The notes below the pieces were generated by a model. The model saw nothing but the letters and a program-made list of their open reading frames with translations, ran no database searches and was not told the DNA's origin. A stretch of DNA of 64,000 nt from positions 310,001 to 374,000 of the forward strand of contig NZ_JAHYCB010000003.1 in NCBI RefSeq assembly GCF_019430945.1, written 5' to 3'. Below, piece by piece: positions 29,061 through 38,717 of the stretch (its first letter is position 1; the number at the start of each line of letters is the position of its first letter). This DNA is from Neorhizobium populisoli. Its GTDB lineage: Bacteria > Pseudomonadota > Alphaproteobacteria > Rhizobiales > Rhizobiaceae. A program made the translations under genes and the position numbers.

Positions 29061-29861
29061 ATGACACCACCACCTCTTGGCGAGATGTGCATGCGATATA
29101 TGAGAGACCATATCCGGATCGTAGCTGCGTTTCTCTTGAGAGAAATGGCAACGCGTTACGGCAATAACCCAGGCGGCTACATCTGGTCGTTTCTCGAGCC
29201 GGCGGCTTATATCGCAATAATGAGCGTATTGTTTGGCGCTATTTCCCATGTCCCGCCCATCGGAAGCAGCTATATTCTGTTTTTTGCTACGGGATATCTT
29301 GCTTTCCAACTTTACAGAGCGACAGAAACCTATGTCGTTAAGGCTGTCGATGCGAATAGAAGCCTTTTATCATATCCGATCGTTTCGCCTATCGATCCGG
29401 TCATCGCACGGTTTTTATTGCAAGCGATTACTTGGATCGTCGTCTCGTCAATCATCCTCGCCGTCTGCCACATAGATGTCCGTCAGGTGACGGAAATCAA
29501 TTTTGCGCCAATCCTGTTGGCGATGACTTTTGCGTGGACGCTCGCCCTCGGCGTTGGAATGTTAAACAGCGCGTTCTTTTTCTACTCTCCACTTTACGAA
29601 AAGCTTTATACGGTCGTCACGCGACCTCTCCTGCTTCTTTCAGGTGTGTTTCACCTTCCGGACGGGCTTCCCACCCCATTCAAAGACTATCTTCTGCTAA
29701 ACCCCATCTGTCACATCGTTATGCTGTTCAGAAAGGGTTTTTACTCGCAATATCGGGCAGATGGACTGGATATACGGTATCTGACAGAATGGTCGATCTT
29801 GCTGCTGGCAGCTGGAACTTTAGCTTTCGCGGCAGCGCTGCCGTACCTCAGAAAGCGCTAG
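29061..29861 (+). CDS. ABC-2 type transporter permease of capsular/O-polysaccharide export type
   Basis: A 266-residue inner-membrane protein with about six helices. Its N-terminus (IRIVAAFLLREMATRYGNNPGGYIWSFLEPAAYI) is the signature of KpsM/Wzm-like polysaccharide exporters, and the end LLLNPICHIVMLFRKGFYSQY also fits. The partner ATPase and the usual outer-membrane and synthesis genes are absent here, so it is an orphan. Base composition is visibly more AT-rich than the neighbours, suggesting recent acquisition next to the tRNA. Downstream codons end normally; the start may be 29061 or a nearby ATG. Confidence 0.85.
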   Translation: MTPPPLGEMCMRYMRDHIRIVAAFLLREMATRYGNNPGGYIWSFLEPAAYIAIMSVLFGAISHVPPIGSSYILFFATGYLAFQLYRATETYVVKAVDANRSLLSYPIVSPIDPVIARFLLQAITWIVVSSIILAVCHIDVRQVTEINFAPILLAMTFAWTLALGVGMLNSAFFFYSPLYEKLYTVVTRPLLLLSGVFHLPDGLPTPFKDYLLLNPICHIVMLFRKGFYSQYRADGLDIRYLTEWSILLLAAGTLAFAAALPYLRKR

Positions 29862-30009
29862 ACTCCATAAATTTTAAGATTTGCGTCGGCAATCCGTCTA
29901 TTTTCTCAGCTGTCCGTACCGAATCATCCGGAATCGCCCTCGTCGGACGACAGGAAATATGCCAAATGCGACTTGCCCACGCTTAGTGGCGTGGATTTTC
30001 CCCAATTTT

Positions 30010-30042
30010 GCCCTGCCTTGAGAAATTCGGCAGGGCTTTTTT
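30010..30042 (+). terminator. terminator downstream of polysaccharide permease
   Basis: GCCCTGCC (30010-30017) pairs with GGCAGGGC (30029-30036) and is followed by TTTTTT, a classic intrinsic terminator about 150 bases after the permease stop. The 150 bases between hold no gene that can be supported. Confidence 0.88.
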
Positions 30043-30111
30043 GTTTTCGGATGATTTAAGGAAATCGCCACCGCTTGAATGCGGGTGGCTTTGCGGCAGC
30101 GTTTTCCAAAA

Positions 30112-30285
30112 TTACATGATGGCCTGACCGGCCATGAGCGCCAGTACCAAAAAGATCAGGAAGACCACCAGGAACAGGAAGAACAGGATTTTGGCGATAC
30201 CGGCCGTCGCGGCAGAAACGCCCGAGAAGCCGAGGAAGCCGGAAACGATCGAGACGACCAGGAAAATAAGCGCCCATTTCAGCAT
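30112..30285 (-). CDS. DUF1328-family small membrane protein
   Basis: A 57-residue protein, [20 protein letters not shown] then a [15 protein letters not shown] stretch, two adjacent hydrophobic helices and a short polar end (AGQAIM). This matches the DUF1328 (YtjA) family of tiny inner-membrane proteins, of unknown function, often stress-induced. AAGGA lies about eight bases before the ATG at 30285. The gene is too short for usual gene finders, but the family match is clear. It follows fbpC on the same strand, separated by 115 bases with two hairpins. Confidence 0.9.
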   Translation of the reverse strand: MLKWALIFLVVSIVSGFLGFSGVSAATAGIAKILFFLFLVVFLIFLVLALMAGQAIM

Positions 30286-30400
30286 GGAATTATTCCTTCA
30301 CGTTGATGGCCGGATAACGTGAAGCAGGGTTCCCGGGTTCCATCGGGAACATGCTGATTAGCGACGAAATCGACTCTGATTTCAGCAGGGTGGAGAAGGC

Positions 30401-31426
30401 CTACCGGAAGACGTGAGCTTTGCCGGATACACCGATTTTAACGGCATCTCCCGGCAGCAGCATCTCGCGGCTGGGAATATCCAGGCGGAAGGAAAACCCT
30501 TCCCCAAGCGCAATGCGGGCATCCGATGTCGGGCCGCAGAAGTTGATTTCGGAAATAGTGCCGGCCGTCCCCTCGCCTTCTGCCACGACGGAAATCTGTT
30601 CGGGGCGCAACAGGATATCTGCCCGGCCGCGATAACCTAGATCATCAACCTGCAGAAGGCCGAGCGGGCTTTGCGCGCGTCCATCTGCGATCTCCGCCGG
30701 CAGGACGATCGCTTCGCCGAGGAAGGCAGCCGTTGCCGGATCGACGGGCCGCGAATAGACGTCGCGCGGGCTTCCCACCTGCGCGAATTTGCCGGCGCGC
30801 ATTACCGCCACCTGATCGGCGAAGGCAAGCGCCTCGCCCTGGTCATGGGTGACGAGCAGGGTGGTGATGCCAGCAGCGCTGAGAACATCCGTCACCGCCT
30901 TGCGTGTAGCAGCTCTCAGGCCCGTATCCAGCGCCGAGAAGGGCTCGTCGAGCAGCATCAGCCGCGGCTTGCGGGCAAGCGCTCTGGCGAGCGCCACGCG
31001 CTGCTGCTGGCCGCCGGAAAGCTGGTCCGGCTTGCGGGCGAGCATGGCACGGTCGAGGCCGACCATGCTCATCAGCTCGGCGGCACTCGCTTCCTTGGCA
31101 GCACGGTCTTCGGTCATGCCGAAACCGATATTCTGCAGCACCGTCAGATGCGGGAAGAGGCAACCATCTTGTGCCACGATGCCGATGCCACGCTTATGGG
31201 CCGGCACATGTGAAGAGCCGTCGGCCAGCACTTGTCCGTCGAAGGTGATCGTGCCGTTGTCCGGCTGGTCGAAACCGGCAACGAGACGCAGGAGCGTGGT
31301 CTTGCCGCAGCCGGAAGGCCCGACGATCGCGGTGCGGCTGCCGGCCGGCACGGAAAGCGTTACGCCGTCGAGTGCTGCAACGGAGCCATAGTTTTTCCGC
31401 AGGGAGGTCAGTTGGAGAAGCGTCAT
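30401..31426 (-). CDS. fbpC: ferric-iron ABC transporter, ATP-binding protein
   Basis: A 341-residue ATPase. Walker A is [11 protein letters not shown], signature LSGGQQQR, Walker [13 protein letters not shown], and switch His in [11 protein letters not shown]. The last ~110 residues form the TOBE-like regulatory domain ([11 protein letters not shown]). The ATG overlaps the permease stop by four bases (ATGA). FbpC-type assignment follows from the neighbouring FbpA with iron-binding tyrosines; transport of other metals or of small phosphonates by relatives is less likely. The frame continues open upstream, but that part is a shadow of fbpB. Confidence 0.9.
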   Translation of the reverse strand: MTLLQLTSLRKNYGSVAALDGVTLSVPAGSRTAIVGPSGCGKTTLLRLVAGFDQPDNGTITFDGQVLADGSSHVPAHKRGIGIVAQDGCLFPHLTVLQNIGFGMTEDRAAKEASAAELMSMVGLDRAMLARKPDQLSGGQQQRVALARALARKPRLMLLDEPFSALDTGLRAATRKAVTDVLSAAGITTLLVTHDQGEALAFADQVAVMRAGKFAQVGSPRDVYSRPVDPATAAFLGEAIVLPAEIADGRAQSPLGLLQVDDLGYRGRADILLRPEQISVVAEGEGTAGTISEINFCGPTSDARIALGEGFSFRLDIPSREMLLPGDAVKIGVSGKAHVFR

Positions 31427-32991
31427 CGCCCGGCGATCTTTTTCGATTGATGATGGAGAAGCCATGTCAGCGGCATGGAGAAGACGACCATCAGCACCGC
31501 ATAGGGCGCGGCACCGGCATAGTCGATCTCGCTGGTCAGCGCCCAGAAAGCCATGGCGAGCGTGCGGGTGCCGTTCGGCGCCAGCATCTGAGTGGCGGTC
31601 AGTTCGTTCATGATGCCGAGCGAGGAGAGCGCCACGCCCGCCGCTGCACCCGGCGCGGCAAGTCGCACGGTGGTGGACCACAAAGCATTGCCTGGCGAGC
31701 GGCCGAGCGACGCGGCCGTATGCTCCAGCTCCACCGGGACCTGTGCGATACTGGCGCGCAGGCTGACAAGTGCGCGCGGCAGGAACATCACGACATAGGC
31801 GAGCACGATGGTCGCGACCGTTTGGTAGAGCGGCAGGATAGCGCGCACCGTGACGGTGACCAGCGCCAGCGCCACGACGACGCCCGGCATGGAGCTTGCA
31901 AGATAATAGCAGCCCTCGAGGAAACGGCTGGCACGTGTCGGCCGGCGGATCGAAAGCCAGGCGATCGGCACAGCGGCGGCTGTCGTTGCAAGGCCGCCGA
32001 TCAGGCAGATGACCAGTGTCTGCCACAGGGCAAGACCGACCTCACTGACGTTCCAGATGCTCCAGCCACCAGCGATCAGCCAACGGGCTATGGTCAGCGC
32101 CGGAATGCCGAGCGAAAAGGCGGCCGTGGCAATCGGCAACAGCAGGAGCAGGTATTTCCAGGCGCCGAGTTTGGCGATCTTCACATGGCGGGCAACGCCC
32201 GGCCCAAGCCGGGCATACCGCCGGCGCCCACGCAAGCCGGCCTCGATGCCCAGAAGCACGAAGCAGCAGAGCACCAGCACCAAAGCCAACATATAGGCCG
32301 CAACGCCGTTATACGTAGATTGAAACTGGTCGATGATCGCCGTGGTGAACGTGTCGAAGCGGATCATCGCGAAGAGACCGTATTCGGCCAACAGATGCAG
32401 GCCGATCAGCAGCGCCCCACCGCAGAGCGCCAGCCGCAATTGCGGCAGCACGACGCGGCGGAAGACGGCAAAGGGTGCCAGGCCAAGCGAGGCCGCCTGA
32501 TCTTCGAGCGCCGGATCGAGCAGCCGAAACGCTGCGGAGATCGGCAGATAAAGAAACGGAAAATAGGCAACGACTGAGATCGCCACGCCCGCGCCGAGGC
32601 CGTTGATGGCCGGCCACATGCCGACCCAGGCATAAGAATGCACGAAGGCCGGAACGGCGAGTGGCGCTACCGCCATCCAAGACCAGAAGCGGGCGCCGGG
32701 GAGATCGGTGCGCTCCGTCAGCCAGGCAAGTGCCAGCGCAAGAGCAGTGCAGATCGGCACCGTAAAGAGGATCAGCAGAACGGTATTGGTGAGAAGTTCG
32801 CCGACGCGGCCGCGAAAAATCAGCTGGATCGCCGTATCCCAGCCCGTCGCCGCAGTTGCCCAGAGCACGAAACCGAGCGGCAAAAGGGCCAGAAGGGCCA
32901 CCACGACGGCAATCGTCAGCGTCCAGGACGAACCCGCGGGAGAGCGGCGGCGCGGCGCAGTCGAAAACATGGTCTCGGTGGTGGACGTCAT
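31423..32991 (-). CDS. fbpB: ferric-iron ABC transporter, fused permease
   Basis: A 522-residue permease with about twelve helices and two copies of the BPD_transp_1 domain, as in FbpB/SfuB. The two EAA-type loops are visible as [24 protein letters not shown] and [28 protein letters not shown]. It would form the whole membrane channel for Fe3+. It overlaps fbpC by four bases and lies 100 bases after fbpA, with a strong hairpin in that gap. Confidence 0.9.
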   Translation of the reverse strand: MTSTTETMFSTAPRRRSPAGSSWTLTIAVVVALLALLPLGFVLWATAATGWDTAIQLIFRGRVGELLTNTVLLILFTVPICTALALALAWLTERTDLPGARFWSWMAVAPLAVPAFVHSYAWVGMWPAINGLGAGVAISVVAYFPFLYLPISAAFRLLDPALEDQAASLGLAPFAVFRRVVLPQLRLALCGGALLIGLHLLAEYGLFAMIRFDTFTTAIIDQFQSTYNGVAAYMLALVLVLCCFVLLGIEAGLRGRRRYARLGPGVARHVKIAKLGAWKYLLLLLPIATAAFSLGIPALTIARWLIAGGWSIWNVSEVGLALWQTLVICLIGGLATTAAAVPIAWLSIRRPTRASRFLEGCYYLASSMPGVVVALALVTVTVRAILPLYQTVATIVLAYVVMFLPRALVSLRASIAQVPVELEHTAASLGRSPGNALWSTTVRLAAPGAAAGVALSSLGIMNELTATQMLAPNGTRTLAMAFWALTSEIDYAGAAPYAVLMVVFSMPLTWLLHHQSKKIAGR

Positions 32992-33010
32992 TGCAGACCT
33001 GAGAAGAATA

Positions 33011-33039
33011 AGACATCGCAGGTACGCCCTGCGATGTCT
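33011..33039 (-). terminator. hairpin between fbpA and fbpB (attenuator or mRNA stabiliser)
   Basis: AGACATCGCAGG and CCTGCGATGTCT form a perfect 12-bp stem around a five-base loop. It lies between fbpA and fbpB on the transcribed strand and has no T-run, so it more likely protects the fbpA mRNA end or weakens downstream expression than ends transcription fully. Confidence 0.75.
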
Positions 33040-33091
33040 CCATGCAATATCTATTGCTGAGTTTTAGAGCAAACTTATCAAAGCAGACTTT

Positions 33092-34102
33092 TTAGAGGAG
33101 TCCGGCAGCGGTCATCATGTCGGTGACCTTGGCATTGTTGAGGGTCGAGGGCTCGACCTTCGGAGCCTGCAGGTCTGCGAGCGGAATGAGCGCCTTGTTG
33201 GAGGCTTCGCCCTTGCCGACGGCGTATTCGAACGAGGTGCCGTCGCGCAGAACCTTTTGGCCGCCCTTGCCGGTAACCCACTTCAGGAAAGCCTGGGCCT
33301 GTTCCTTGTGCTTCGACGAAGCCAGCACGCCGCCGCCGGAGATCGACACGAATGCGCCCGGATCCTGGTTCTTGAAGTAGTGCAAGAGAACGTTGTTGCT
33401 GTTCTCGCCGGTCTTGGCCTGATCGCCAGCCCAGTAGTAGTGATAGATCAGCGCGCCTTCGAACTGACCCGCATTGACGGCCTTCATCGCAGTCGAGTTG
33501 CCGCGGATCGAAGTCGAATTTTCCTTCATGGCCTTCAGCCAGGCAGCGGTCGCTTCTTCGCCCTTCAGCTGCAGCAGCGCGCCGACGATGGCCTGGAAAT
33601 CGGCACCCGACGGAGACGCGGTCCAGCGCCCCTTCCATTCCGGCTTGGCGAGATCGAGCATCGACTTCGGCAGCGTGCCTTCGTTCAGCTTGCGCTTGTC
33701 ATAGGCAAATACGGTAGAACGGGCGGCGACGCCAACCCAATGACCGTTGCCGGCCTTGAAGCCATCCGGAACCTGATCGAGAGTCGCCTGGTCGACAGGG
33801 GCGAAAAGACCCTTGCCGTCGACGAGTGCCATGGCCGGCGAGTTCTCGGTCAGGAATACGTCGGCCGGCGAGTTCGCGCCTTCCTGGACGATCTGGTTGC
33901 CGATTTCGAGGTCGGAACCGTTACGGATGGTGACGGCAATGCCGGTCTCTTCCGTAAAGGCCTGCGCCCATTCCTTGGTCAGGCCCTCATGCTGGGCGTT
34001 GTAGATGGTGATGCTGTCCTTGACCTGGGCCGAAGCCGGCGAGGAAGCCGCGATGAAGGAAATAGCAAGCGCAACGCCGGCCAGCAGGGAAGAAGTTTTC
34101 AA
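33092..34102 (-). CDS. fbpA: ferric-iron ABC transporter, periplasmic binding protein
   Basis: A 336-residue exported protein. The start is judged to be TTG at 34102: GGAGG lies five bases upstream and the product then begins with a good signal peptide (KTSSLLAGVALAISFIAASSPASAQ). The mature part begins DSITIYNAQHEGLTKEW, the FbpA hallmark. The tyrosines of LIYHYYWAGDQ are the expected Fe3+ ligands. It heads an fbpA-fbpB-fbpC unit. A frame that begins earlier at 34153 lacks a signal sequence at its start. Confidence 0.9.
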   Translation of the reverse strand: MKTSSLLAGVALAISFIAASSPASAQVKDSITIYNAQHEGLTKEWAQAFTEETGIAVTIRNGSDLEIGNQIVQEGANSPADVFLTENSPAMALVDGKGLFAPVDQATLDQVPDGFKAGNGHWVGVAARSTVFAYDKRKLNEGTLPKSMLDLAKPEWKGRWTASPSGADFQAIVGALLQLKGEEATAAWLKAMKENSTSIRGNSTAMKAVNAGQFEGALIYHYYWAGDQAKTGENSNNVLLHYFKNQDPGAFVSISGGGVLASSKHKEQAQAFLKWVTGKGGQKVLRDGTSFEYAVGKGEASNKALIPLADLQAPKVEPSTLNNAKVTDMMTAAGLL

Positions 34103-34133
34103 GATCGCCTCCGCGAATGAATATGACGCAGCC

Positions 34134-34163
34134 CTCTTAGCCAAAGCCGACATTTACGGTCAA
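34134..34163 (-). promoter_or_regulatory. candidate fbpABC promoter with possible iron-regulator site
   Basis: Read on the minus strand, TTGACC is followed after 18 bases by TAAGAG, placing the start of the mRNA about 25 bases before the TTG codon. The -35 is part of TGA-N9-TCG, one base from the TGA-N9-TCA pattern of RirA-type iron boxes in rhizobia. The regulator assignment is speculative. Confidence 0.4.
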
Positions 34164-34448
34164 GTTTATTTGACGAAAAAGAATAACAAATCCGTGAATT
34201 CTTAATTTTTTACAATAGGATACGCGACCGGCAGCAATTTTACTGCGCCACCGGCCGATCAATAATTCAATTGTACTCAGCACGGCCGTCAGGACGGCAT
34301 TTTGGTAAGACGGCGACCGCTTTCACGGCACTGGATATTGGGGTGAACACGCCAGCGCGAAAAATATTCGGATTTTTTTGCTCACCTTTTCCAGAATCTA
34401 TGGACGCCACCATTCGATCGGCGCTAAGCGACGGAAAGGGTCGCACAT
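34164..34448. other. intergenic region between fbpA and ECF sigma gene
   Basis: About 285 AT-rich bases between divergent genes. No gene can be supported. It must hold the sigma gene promoter; no EcfG-type or other clear box was identified. GGAAAGGG near 34434 is the likely ribosome-binding site of the sigma gene. Confidence 0.5.
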
Positions 34449-35003
34449 TTGCGACAAGCCGTGGAGGCTCCCATCGCGAGCGAACAGGACATCAGGACGG
34501 GACTGAGCCAGTATCTGGCGCGGTTGTGGCGATATGGCGTGATGCTGTCGCATCATCGCGATACCGCCGACGACCTCGTGCAGGCGACCTGTGTCCGCGC
34601 GCTGGAACGCTCCGCCCAGTTCGCCGCGGGCTCACGGCTCGACCACTGGCTTTTTGCGATTCTGCATTCCATCTGGCTGAACGAAGTGCGCGCTCGACGG
34701 GTTCGCGAAGGCCAGGGCTTTGTCGAGGCCAGCGAGACTCTGACTTTCGACGGCGCCGCCAAAACCGAAACCCATATTCTTGCCGTGCAGATCATGAACC
34801 ATGTCCACGCACTGCCTGAAGCACAGCGCTCCGCCGTCTTCCTGTGTTATGTTGAAGGCCTTTCCTATCGCGAAGTGGCTGATGTGCTGCAGATCCCGGT
34901 CGGAACCGTGATGAGCCGTCTTGCCGCCGCCCGCGCCCGGATTGCCGAGGCAACCAGCGAGCCGAAAACCTCCACCTTTCCCAGCCGGGGGAAAGCACAA
35001 TGA
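34449..35003 (+). CDS. ECF-type RNA polymerase sigma factor
   Basis: A 184-residue sigma-70 group 4 factor with region 2 (DTADDLVQATCVRALERSAQF, then WLFAILHSIWLNEVRAR) and region 4 (LPEAQRSAVFLCYVEGLSYREVADVLQIPVGTVMSRLAAAR). The start is probably TTG at 34449 (AAGGG eight bases upstream) or GTG at 34461. The stop overlaps the start of the anti-sigma gene by four bases, so the two are co-translated. The signal and the regulon are unknown. Confidence 0.92.
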   Translation: MRQAVEAPIASEQDIRTGLSQYLARLWRYGVMLSHHRDTADDLVQATCVRALERSAQFAAGSRLDHWLFAILHSIWLNEVRARRVREGQGFVEASETLTFDGAAKTETHILAVQIMNHVHALPEAQRSAVFLCYVEGLSYREVADVLQIPVGTVMSRLAAARARIAEATSEPKTSTFPSRGKAQ

Positions 35004-35806
35004 CCAAAACCCCGATGGATGAACTGCTGGTCGCCTATCTCGATGGTGAACTCGACGCTGCCAGACGTGCCGAAGTTGAAGCCGCGGTCTCCGCAGACGC
35101 TGGCACGGCCGCGCGCCTTGCCACGCTCAGACAAAGCGATCTGCCCTTTTCCGAAAGCTTCGAGCCGCTGCTCGGGCAGGCGCCGCAACAGAAGCTGGAA
35201 GCAATGCTGGCGGCCATCCCCTCCCCGCAGACTACGGTCAGGCCGGCTCGATCCATCAGCCGCCGTGGCTTGATCGCAGCGGCACTCGGCTGCCTCGTCT
35301 CCGGCATCGCGCTCGACCGCGCGTTCATTGCCGTCCAAAACCTTGCCTCATCGCGTTCCGCAGACGAGGAAGCAGACTGGCGTGGTGAAGTAGCCGAATA
35401 TCTGGCGCTCTACACACCGGAAACGTTGCGCAATATGACGATCGAGGAAAGCAAGCGTACCGCCCAGTTGCAGCACGCCAGCCAACGCCTCGGCCTGCAG
35501 CTTGACCCTTTCGCGATGAGCCTCGGTGGGCTGGAAATGCGCCGCACGCAAGTTCTGGAATATGACGGCAAACCGCTTGGCCAGATCATGTATCTCGATC
35601 CCCAGCACGGTCCTGTCGCGCTCTGTATTATCGCCTCCACCGCCGGCTCGAAAAAAATGCGCACCGAACAGCGCAGCGGCCTCAATCTCGTCTACTGGTC
35701 GAGCGATACTCACGCCTTCGTCATGGCGGCACGCAATCCGATCGCGGATTTGCATGCTAGAGCGGAAGAAATCAGATATGAATTGGCTGATCGGAATCAG
35801 GTATAA
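35000..35806 (+). CDS. anti-sigma factor, membrane-anchored
   Basis: A 268-residue protein whose N-terminal ~60 residues (DELLVAYLDGELDAARRAEVEAAV) follow the anti-sigma fold, but without the zinc-binding His/Cys motif. A single membrane segment lies near residues 92-112 (RRGLIAAALGCLVSGIALDRAF). The ~150-residue outer part has no recognised domain. It should hold the overlapping ECF factor inactive until a periplasmic signal arrives. Because ARSISRRGLIAAA resembles a twin-arginine motif, a Tat signal cannot be excluded. Confidence 0.85.
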   Translation: MTKTPMDELLVAYLDGELDAARRAEVEAAVSADAGTAARLATLRQSDLPFSESFEPLLGQAPQQKLEAMLAAIPSPQTTVRPARSISRRGLIAAALGCLVSGIALDRAFIAVQNLASSRSADEEADWRGEVAEYLALYTPETLRNMTIEESKRTAQLQHASQRLGLQLDPFAMSLGGLEMRRTQVLEYDGKPLGQIMYLDPQHGPVALCIIASTAGSKKMRTEQRSGLNLVYWSSDTHAFVMAARNPIADLHARAEEIRYELADRNQV

Positions 35807-35983
35807 TTTCGGCCTAAATTGACTGAACTACATCCGTCGCGGGATATCCCGCAAATCGCACCTAAAATACCCTGATATACAGGCAAAAAGACTAAATTTC
35901 GTTTGACTAACCACTCATGTCTACCCAGGTATTAGACAACTGTTGATTGGTGAGGCGATCAGCATGTTACCTTGGAGGAGAGG

Positions 35984-36448
35984 ATGGCAGATAATAACTC
36001 CGGGCGAAGGGATGCGATGCTGGTTCGCCTGCGCCGCATCGAGGATGATATCGAGAGGCTGTCCACTCTTGAACAGACCCCGGAACTAGCCACGATCATC
36101 GCAGCTCTGATATCGGAAATGGCTGAGCTTGAACTGACAATCGAACAACTTGAAGCTGCAACCTTGGCTCTGCGAGTCAAGGAGGTGCGGGATCTCCGGT
36201 ACAAGGGCTTCACGCTCGATGAGATAACCGCCAAGCTGGGATACAAACGAAGCTTCGTCGTGCGTCACTGTCAGGACATTCCGGTCGACAGGCGAAGATA
36301 CCCTAAGAACACGATGGCAAAACCCGAATGGCTGGATATGGCCATGGTTCTCCGCTCGGCCGGACGAAGCTCCCACTCCATTGCCAAGGAACTCAATTTG
36401 CCCCTTTCCAAGGTTTATCGAACCCTGGAACGCTTTGCCGCCGATTAA
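35984..36448 (+). CDS. protein with coiled coil and two HTH segments
   Basis: A 154-residue protein with no recognised family. Residues about 12-65 are strongly helical and acidic with leucine spacing (ERLSTLEQTPELATIIAAL), likely a coiled coil. Two helix-turn-helix segments follow: YKGFTLDEITAKLGYKRSFVVRHC and SAGRSSHSIAKELNLPLSKVYRTLERF. GGAGG lies five bases before ATG 35984. The double HTH without an effector domain suggests a DNA-binding or nucleoid-like role; phage ancestry is possible. It stands alone between the anti-sigma gene and a helicase. Confidence 0.7.
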   Translation: MADNNSGRRDAMLVRLRRIEDDIERLSTLEQTPELATIIAALISEMAELELTIEQLEAATLALRVKEVRDLRYKGFTLDEITAKLGYKRSFVVRHCQDIPVDRRRYPKNTMAKPEWLDMAMVLRSAGRSSHSIAKELNLPLSKVYRTLERFAAD

Positions 36449-36562
36449 ACCTGTATCCAAAGCCTGCTGAGCCCGGTGTGTAAGGCAAGCGCTGTCCCTG
36501 TTCCCAAACGAATCAGCTATGCCTCATCCGAACACATCGGGAACACACCCATCGGGACAGGC

Positions 36563-38635
36563 ATGGCCGCAGCCGCTTATCTGGAAAAATTGAACGACGC
36601 GCAGCGTCGCGCGGTGGAGCATGGCTCGGACGTGCCGAATGGCGGTCCGGCCGGTCCGCTTCTGGTCATCGCCGGTGCAGGCTCCGGCAAGACCAATACG
36701 CTCGCCCACCGCGTCGCGCATCTGATCGTCTCCGGCGCCGATCCCCGCCGCATCCTGCTGATGACCTTTTCCCGCCGCGCGGCCTCCGAAATGGCCCGCC
36801 GCGTCGAGCGCATCTGTCGCCAGGTCCTGGGCGAAAAGGCCGGCGTCATGACCGACGCGCTCGCCTGGGCCGGCACGTTCCATGGCATCGGCGCCCGCCT
36901 GTTACGCCTGCATGCCGAACAGATCGGCCTCGACCCGGATTTCACCATCCACGACCGGGAAGATTCCGCCGACCTGCTGAACCTCGTGCGCCACGAACTC
37001 GGCTTCTCGAAAACCGAAAGCCGCTTTCCCACCAAGGGCACCTGCCTCGCCATCTATTCCCGCGCGGTCAATTCCGAAACGCCGCTCGACGAAGTGCTGA
37101 AACTGCATTTCCCCTGGTGCGCCAGCTGGGAAAAGCAACTGCGCGAACTCTTTGCCACCTATGTCGAAGCCAAGCAGACCCAGAATGTCCTCGATTACGA
37201 CGATCTCCTGCTCTACTGGGCGCAGATGATGAGCGATCCGGTGATCGCCGAGGATGTCGGCGGCCGCTTCGACCATGTGCTGGTCGATGAATATCAGGAC
37301 ACCAACCGGCTGCAATCCTCCGTGCTGATGGCGATGAAGCCGGGCGGCAGAGGCCTGACCGTGGTCGGCGACGATGCGCAGTCGATCTATTCCTTCCGCG
37401 CCGCGACGATCCGCAACATCCTCGATTTTCCGACGACCTTCGATCCGCCAGCCAATATCGTCACGCTCGACCGAAACTACCGCTCGACCACGACGATTCT
37501 TGCCGCCGCCAACGGCGTGATCGACCTCGCCCGCGAGCGTTTTACCAAGAACCTGTGGACCGATCGCGAATCCGAAGAGCGCCCCCGCCTCGTCGCCGTC
37601 AAGGACGAGACGGAGCAGGCAAACTACATCGTCGAGAAGATCCTCGAAAATCGCGAAACCGGCATGACGCTGAAACAGCAGGCCGTGCTGTTCCGCTCGT
37701 CGCACCATTCTGGTCCGCTGGAAGTCGAACTCACCCGCCGCAACATTCCATTCGTGAAATTCGGCGGCTTGAAATTCCTCGATAGCGCGCATGTGAAAGA
37801 CATGCTGGCGGCGCTACGTTTTGCCCAGAACCCGCGCGACCGCGTCGCCGGCTTCCGGCTGATGCAGCTCATCCCCGGCGTCGGCCCGCAGACGGCTGGC
37901 AAAATCCTCGACGCCATCGCGACAGATCCCGAGCCGCTCGCAGCATTGCAGGAAATCCCCGCACCGCCGCGCACCGGCGCCGACTGGCCGGCTTTCGTGG
38001 AGATGCTCGCAGCCATCCGCCGCGGCGAAGGCTGGCCTTCCGAAATCGGTCTCGCGCGCCAGTGGTATGAACCGCATCTCGCCCGCATCCACGAGGATGC
38101 CGAGACCCGCAAGGCTGACCTGCTGCAGCTCGAGCAGATCGCCTCCGGCTATGTGTCGCGCGAACGATTCCTCACCGAGTTGACGCTCGATCCGCCGGAT
38201 GCGACGAGCGCAGAATCCGGCACGCCGCTGCTCGACGACGATTACCTCATCCTCTCAACCATCCATTCGGCCAAGGGCCAGGAGTGGCGCTCGGTCTTCC
38301 TGCTGAACTGTGTCGACGGCTGCATCCCCTCCGATCTCGGTGTCGGCTCGACGGCGGAAATCGAGGAAGAACGCCGGCTTCTCTATGTCGCCATGACGCG
38401 CGCCAAGGACTACCTGCATCTTATCACCCCGCAGCGCTTCTTCGTGCATGGTCAGGCGTCGCAGGGCGACCGGCACGTTTATGCGGCCCGCACCCGCTTC
38501 ATCCCGGCGACGCTGCTGCAGTTCTTCGAAACCGCCGCCTGGCCGGTCGTCGCGCCCATGTCTCCAGCCGAACGCCAGGCCCGCCATCAGGTCCGCATGG
38601 ATATCACCGCGAAGATGCGCGGCATGTGGCGCTAG
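36563..38635 (+). CDS. UvrD/Rep-family ATP-dependent DNA helicase
   Basis: A 690-residue superfamily 1A helicase. Motifs in order: Q motif LNDAQRRAV, Walker A IAGAGSGKTNTL, MTFSRRAASEMARRV, FDHVLVDEYQDTNRLQ (motif II), VVGDDAQSIYSFRAA (III), TLDRNYRST (IV), STIHSAKGQEWRSVFL (V) and RRLLYVAMTRAKDYLHL (VI). It is close to the PcrA/UvrD2 group but has a short C-terminus, so it is probably an accessory helicase and not the main UvrD. The start at 36563 (MAAAAYLEKL) gives the expected N-terminus. Confidence 0.93.
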   Translation: MAAAAYLEKLNDAQRRAVEHGSDVPNGGPAGPLLVIAGAGSGKTNTLAHRVAHLIVSGADPRRILLMTFSRRAASEMARRVERICRQVLGEKAGVMTDALAWAGTFHGIGARLLRLHAEQIGLDPDFTIHDREDSADLLNLVRHELGFSKTESRFPTKGTCLAIYSRAVNSETPLDEVLKLHFPWCASWEKQLRELFATYVEAKQTQNVLDYDDLLLYWAQMMSDPVIAEDVGGRFDHVLVDEYQDTNRLQSSVLMAMKPGGRGLTVVGDDAQSIYSFRAATIRNILDFPTTFDPPANIVTLDRNYRSTTTILAAANGVIDLARERFTKNLWTDRESEERPRLVAVKDETEQANYIVEKILENRETGMTLKQQAVLFRSSHHSGPLEVELTRRNIPFVKFGGLKFLDSAHVKDMLAALRFAQNPRDRVAGFRLMQLIPGVGPQTAGKILDAIATDPEPLAALQEIPAPPRTGADWPAFVEMLAAIRRGEGWPSEIGLARQWYEPHLARIHEDAETRKADLLQLEQIASGYVSRERFLTELTLDPPDATSAESGTPLLDDDYLILSTIHSAKGQEWRSVFLLNCVDGCIPSDLGVGSTAEIEEERRLLYVAMTRAKDYLHLITPQRFFVHGQASQGDRHVYAARTRFIPATLLQFFETAAWPVVAPMSPAERQARHQVRMDITAKMRGMWR

Positions 38636-38717
38636 CTTGTCCCCTCGCCTGTCGCATTGACGAGGTTTCCGCTGAATGGGAAACACTGGCATTCATTCGG
38701 GTGGAGGAGATCGCAGA

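Noticed and set aside
28845..29309. Minus-strand frame overlapping the polysaccharide permease
   Set aside because: It overlaps the well-supported permease and has no recognisable motif or start signal.
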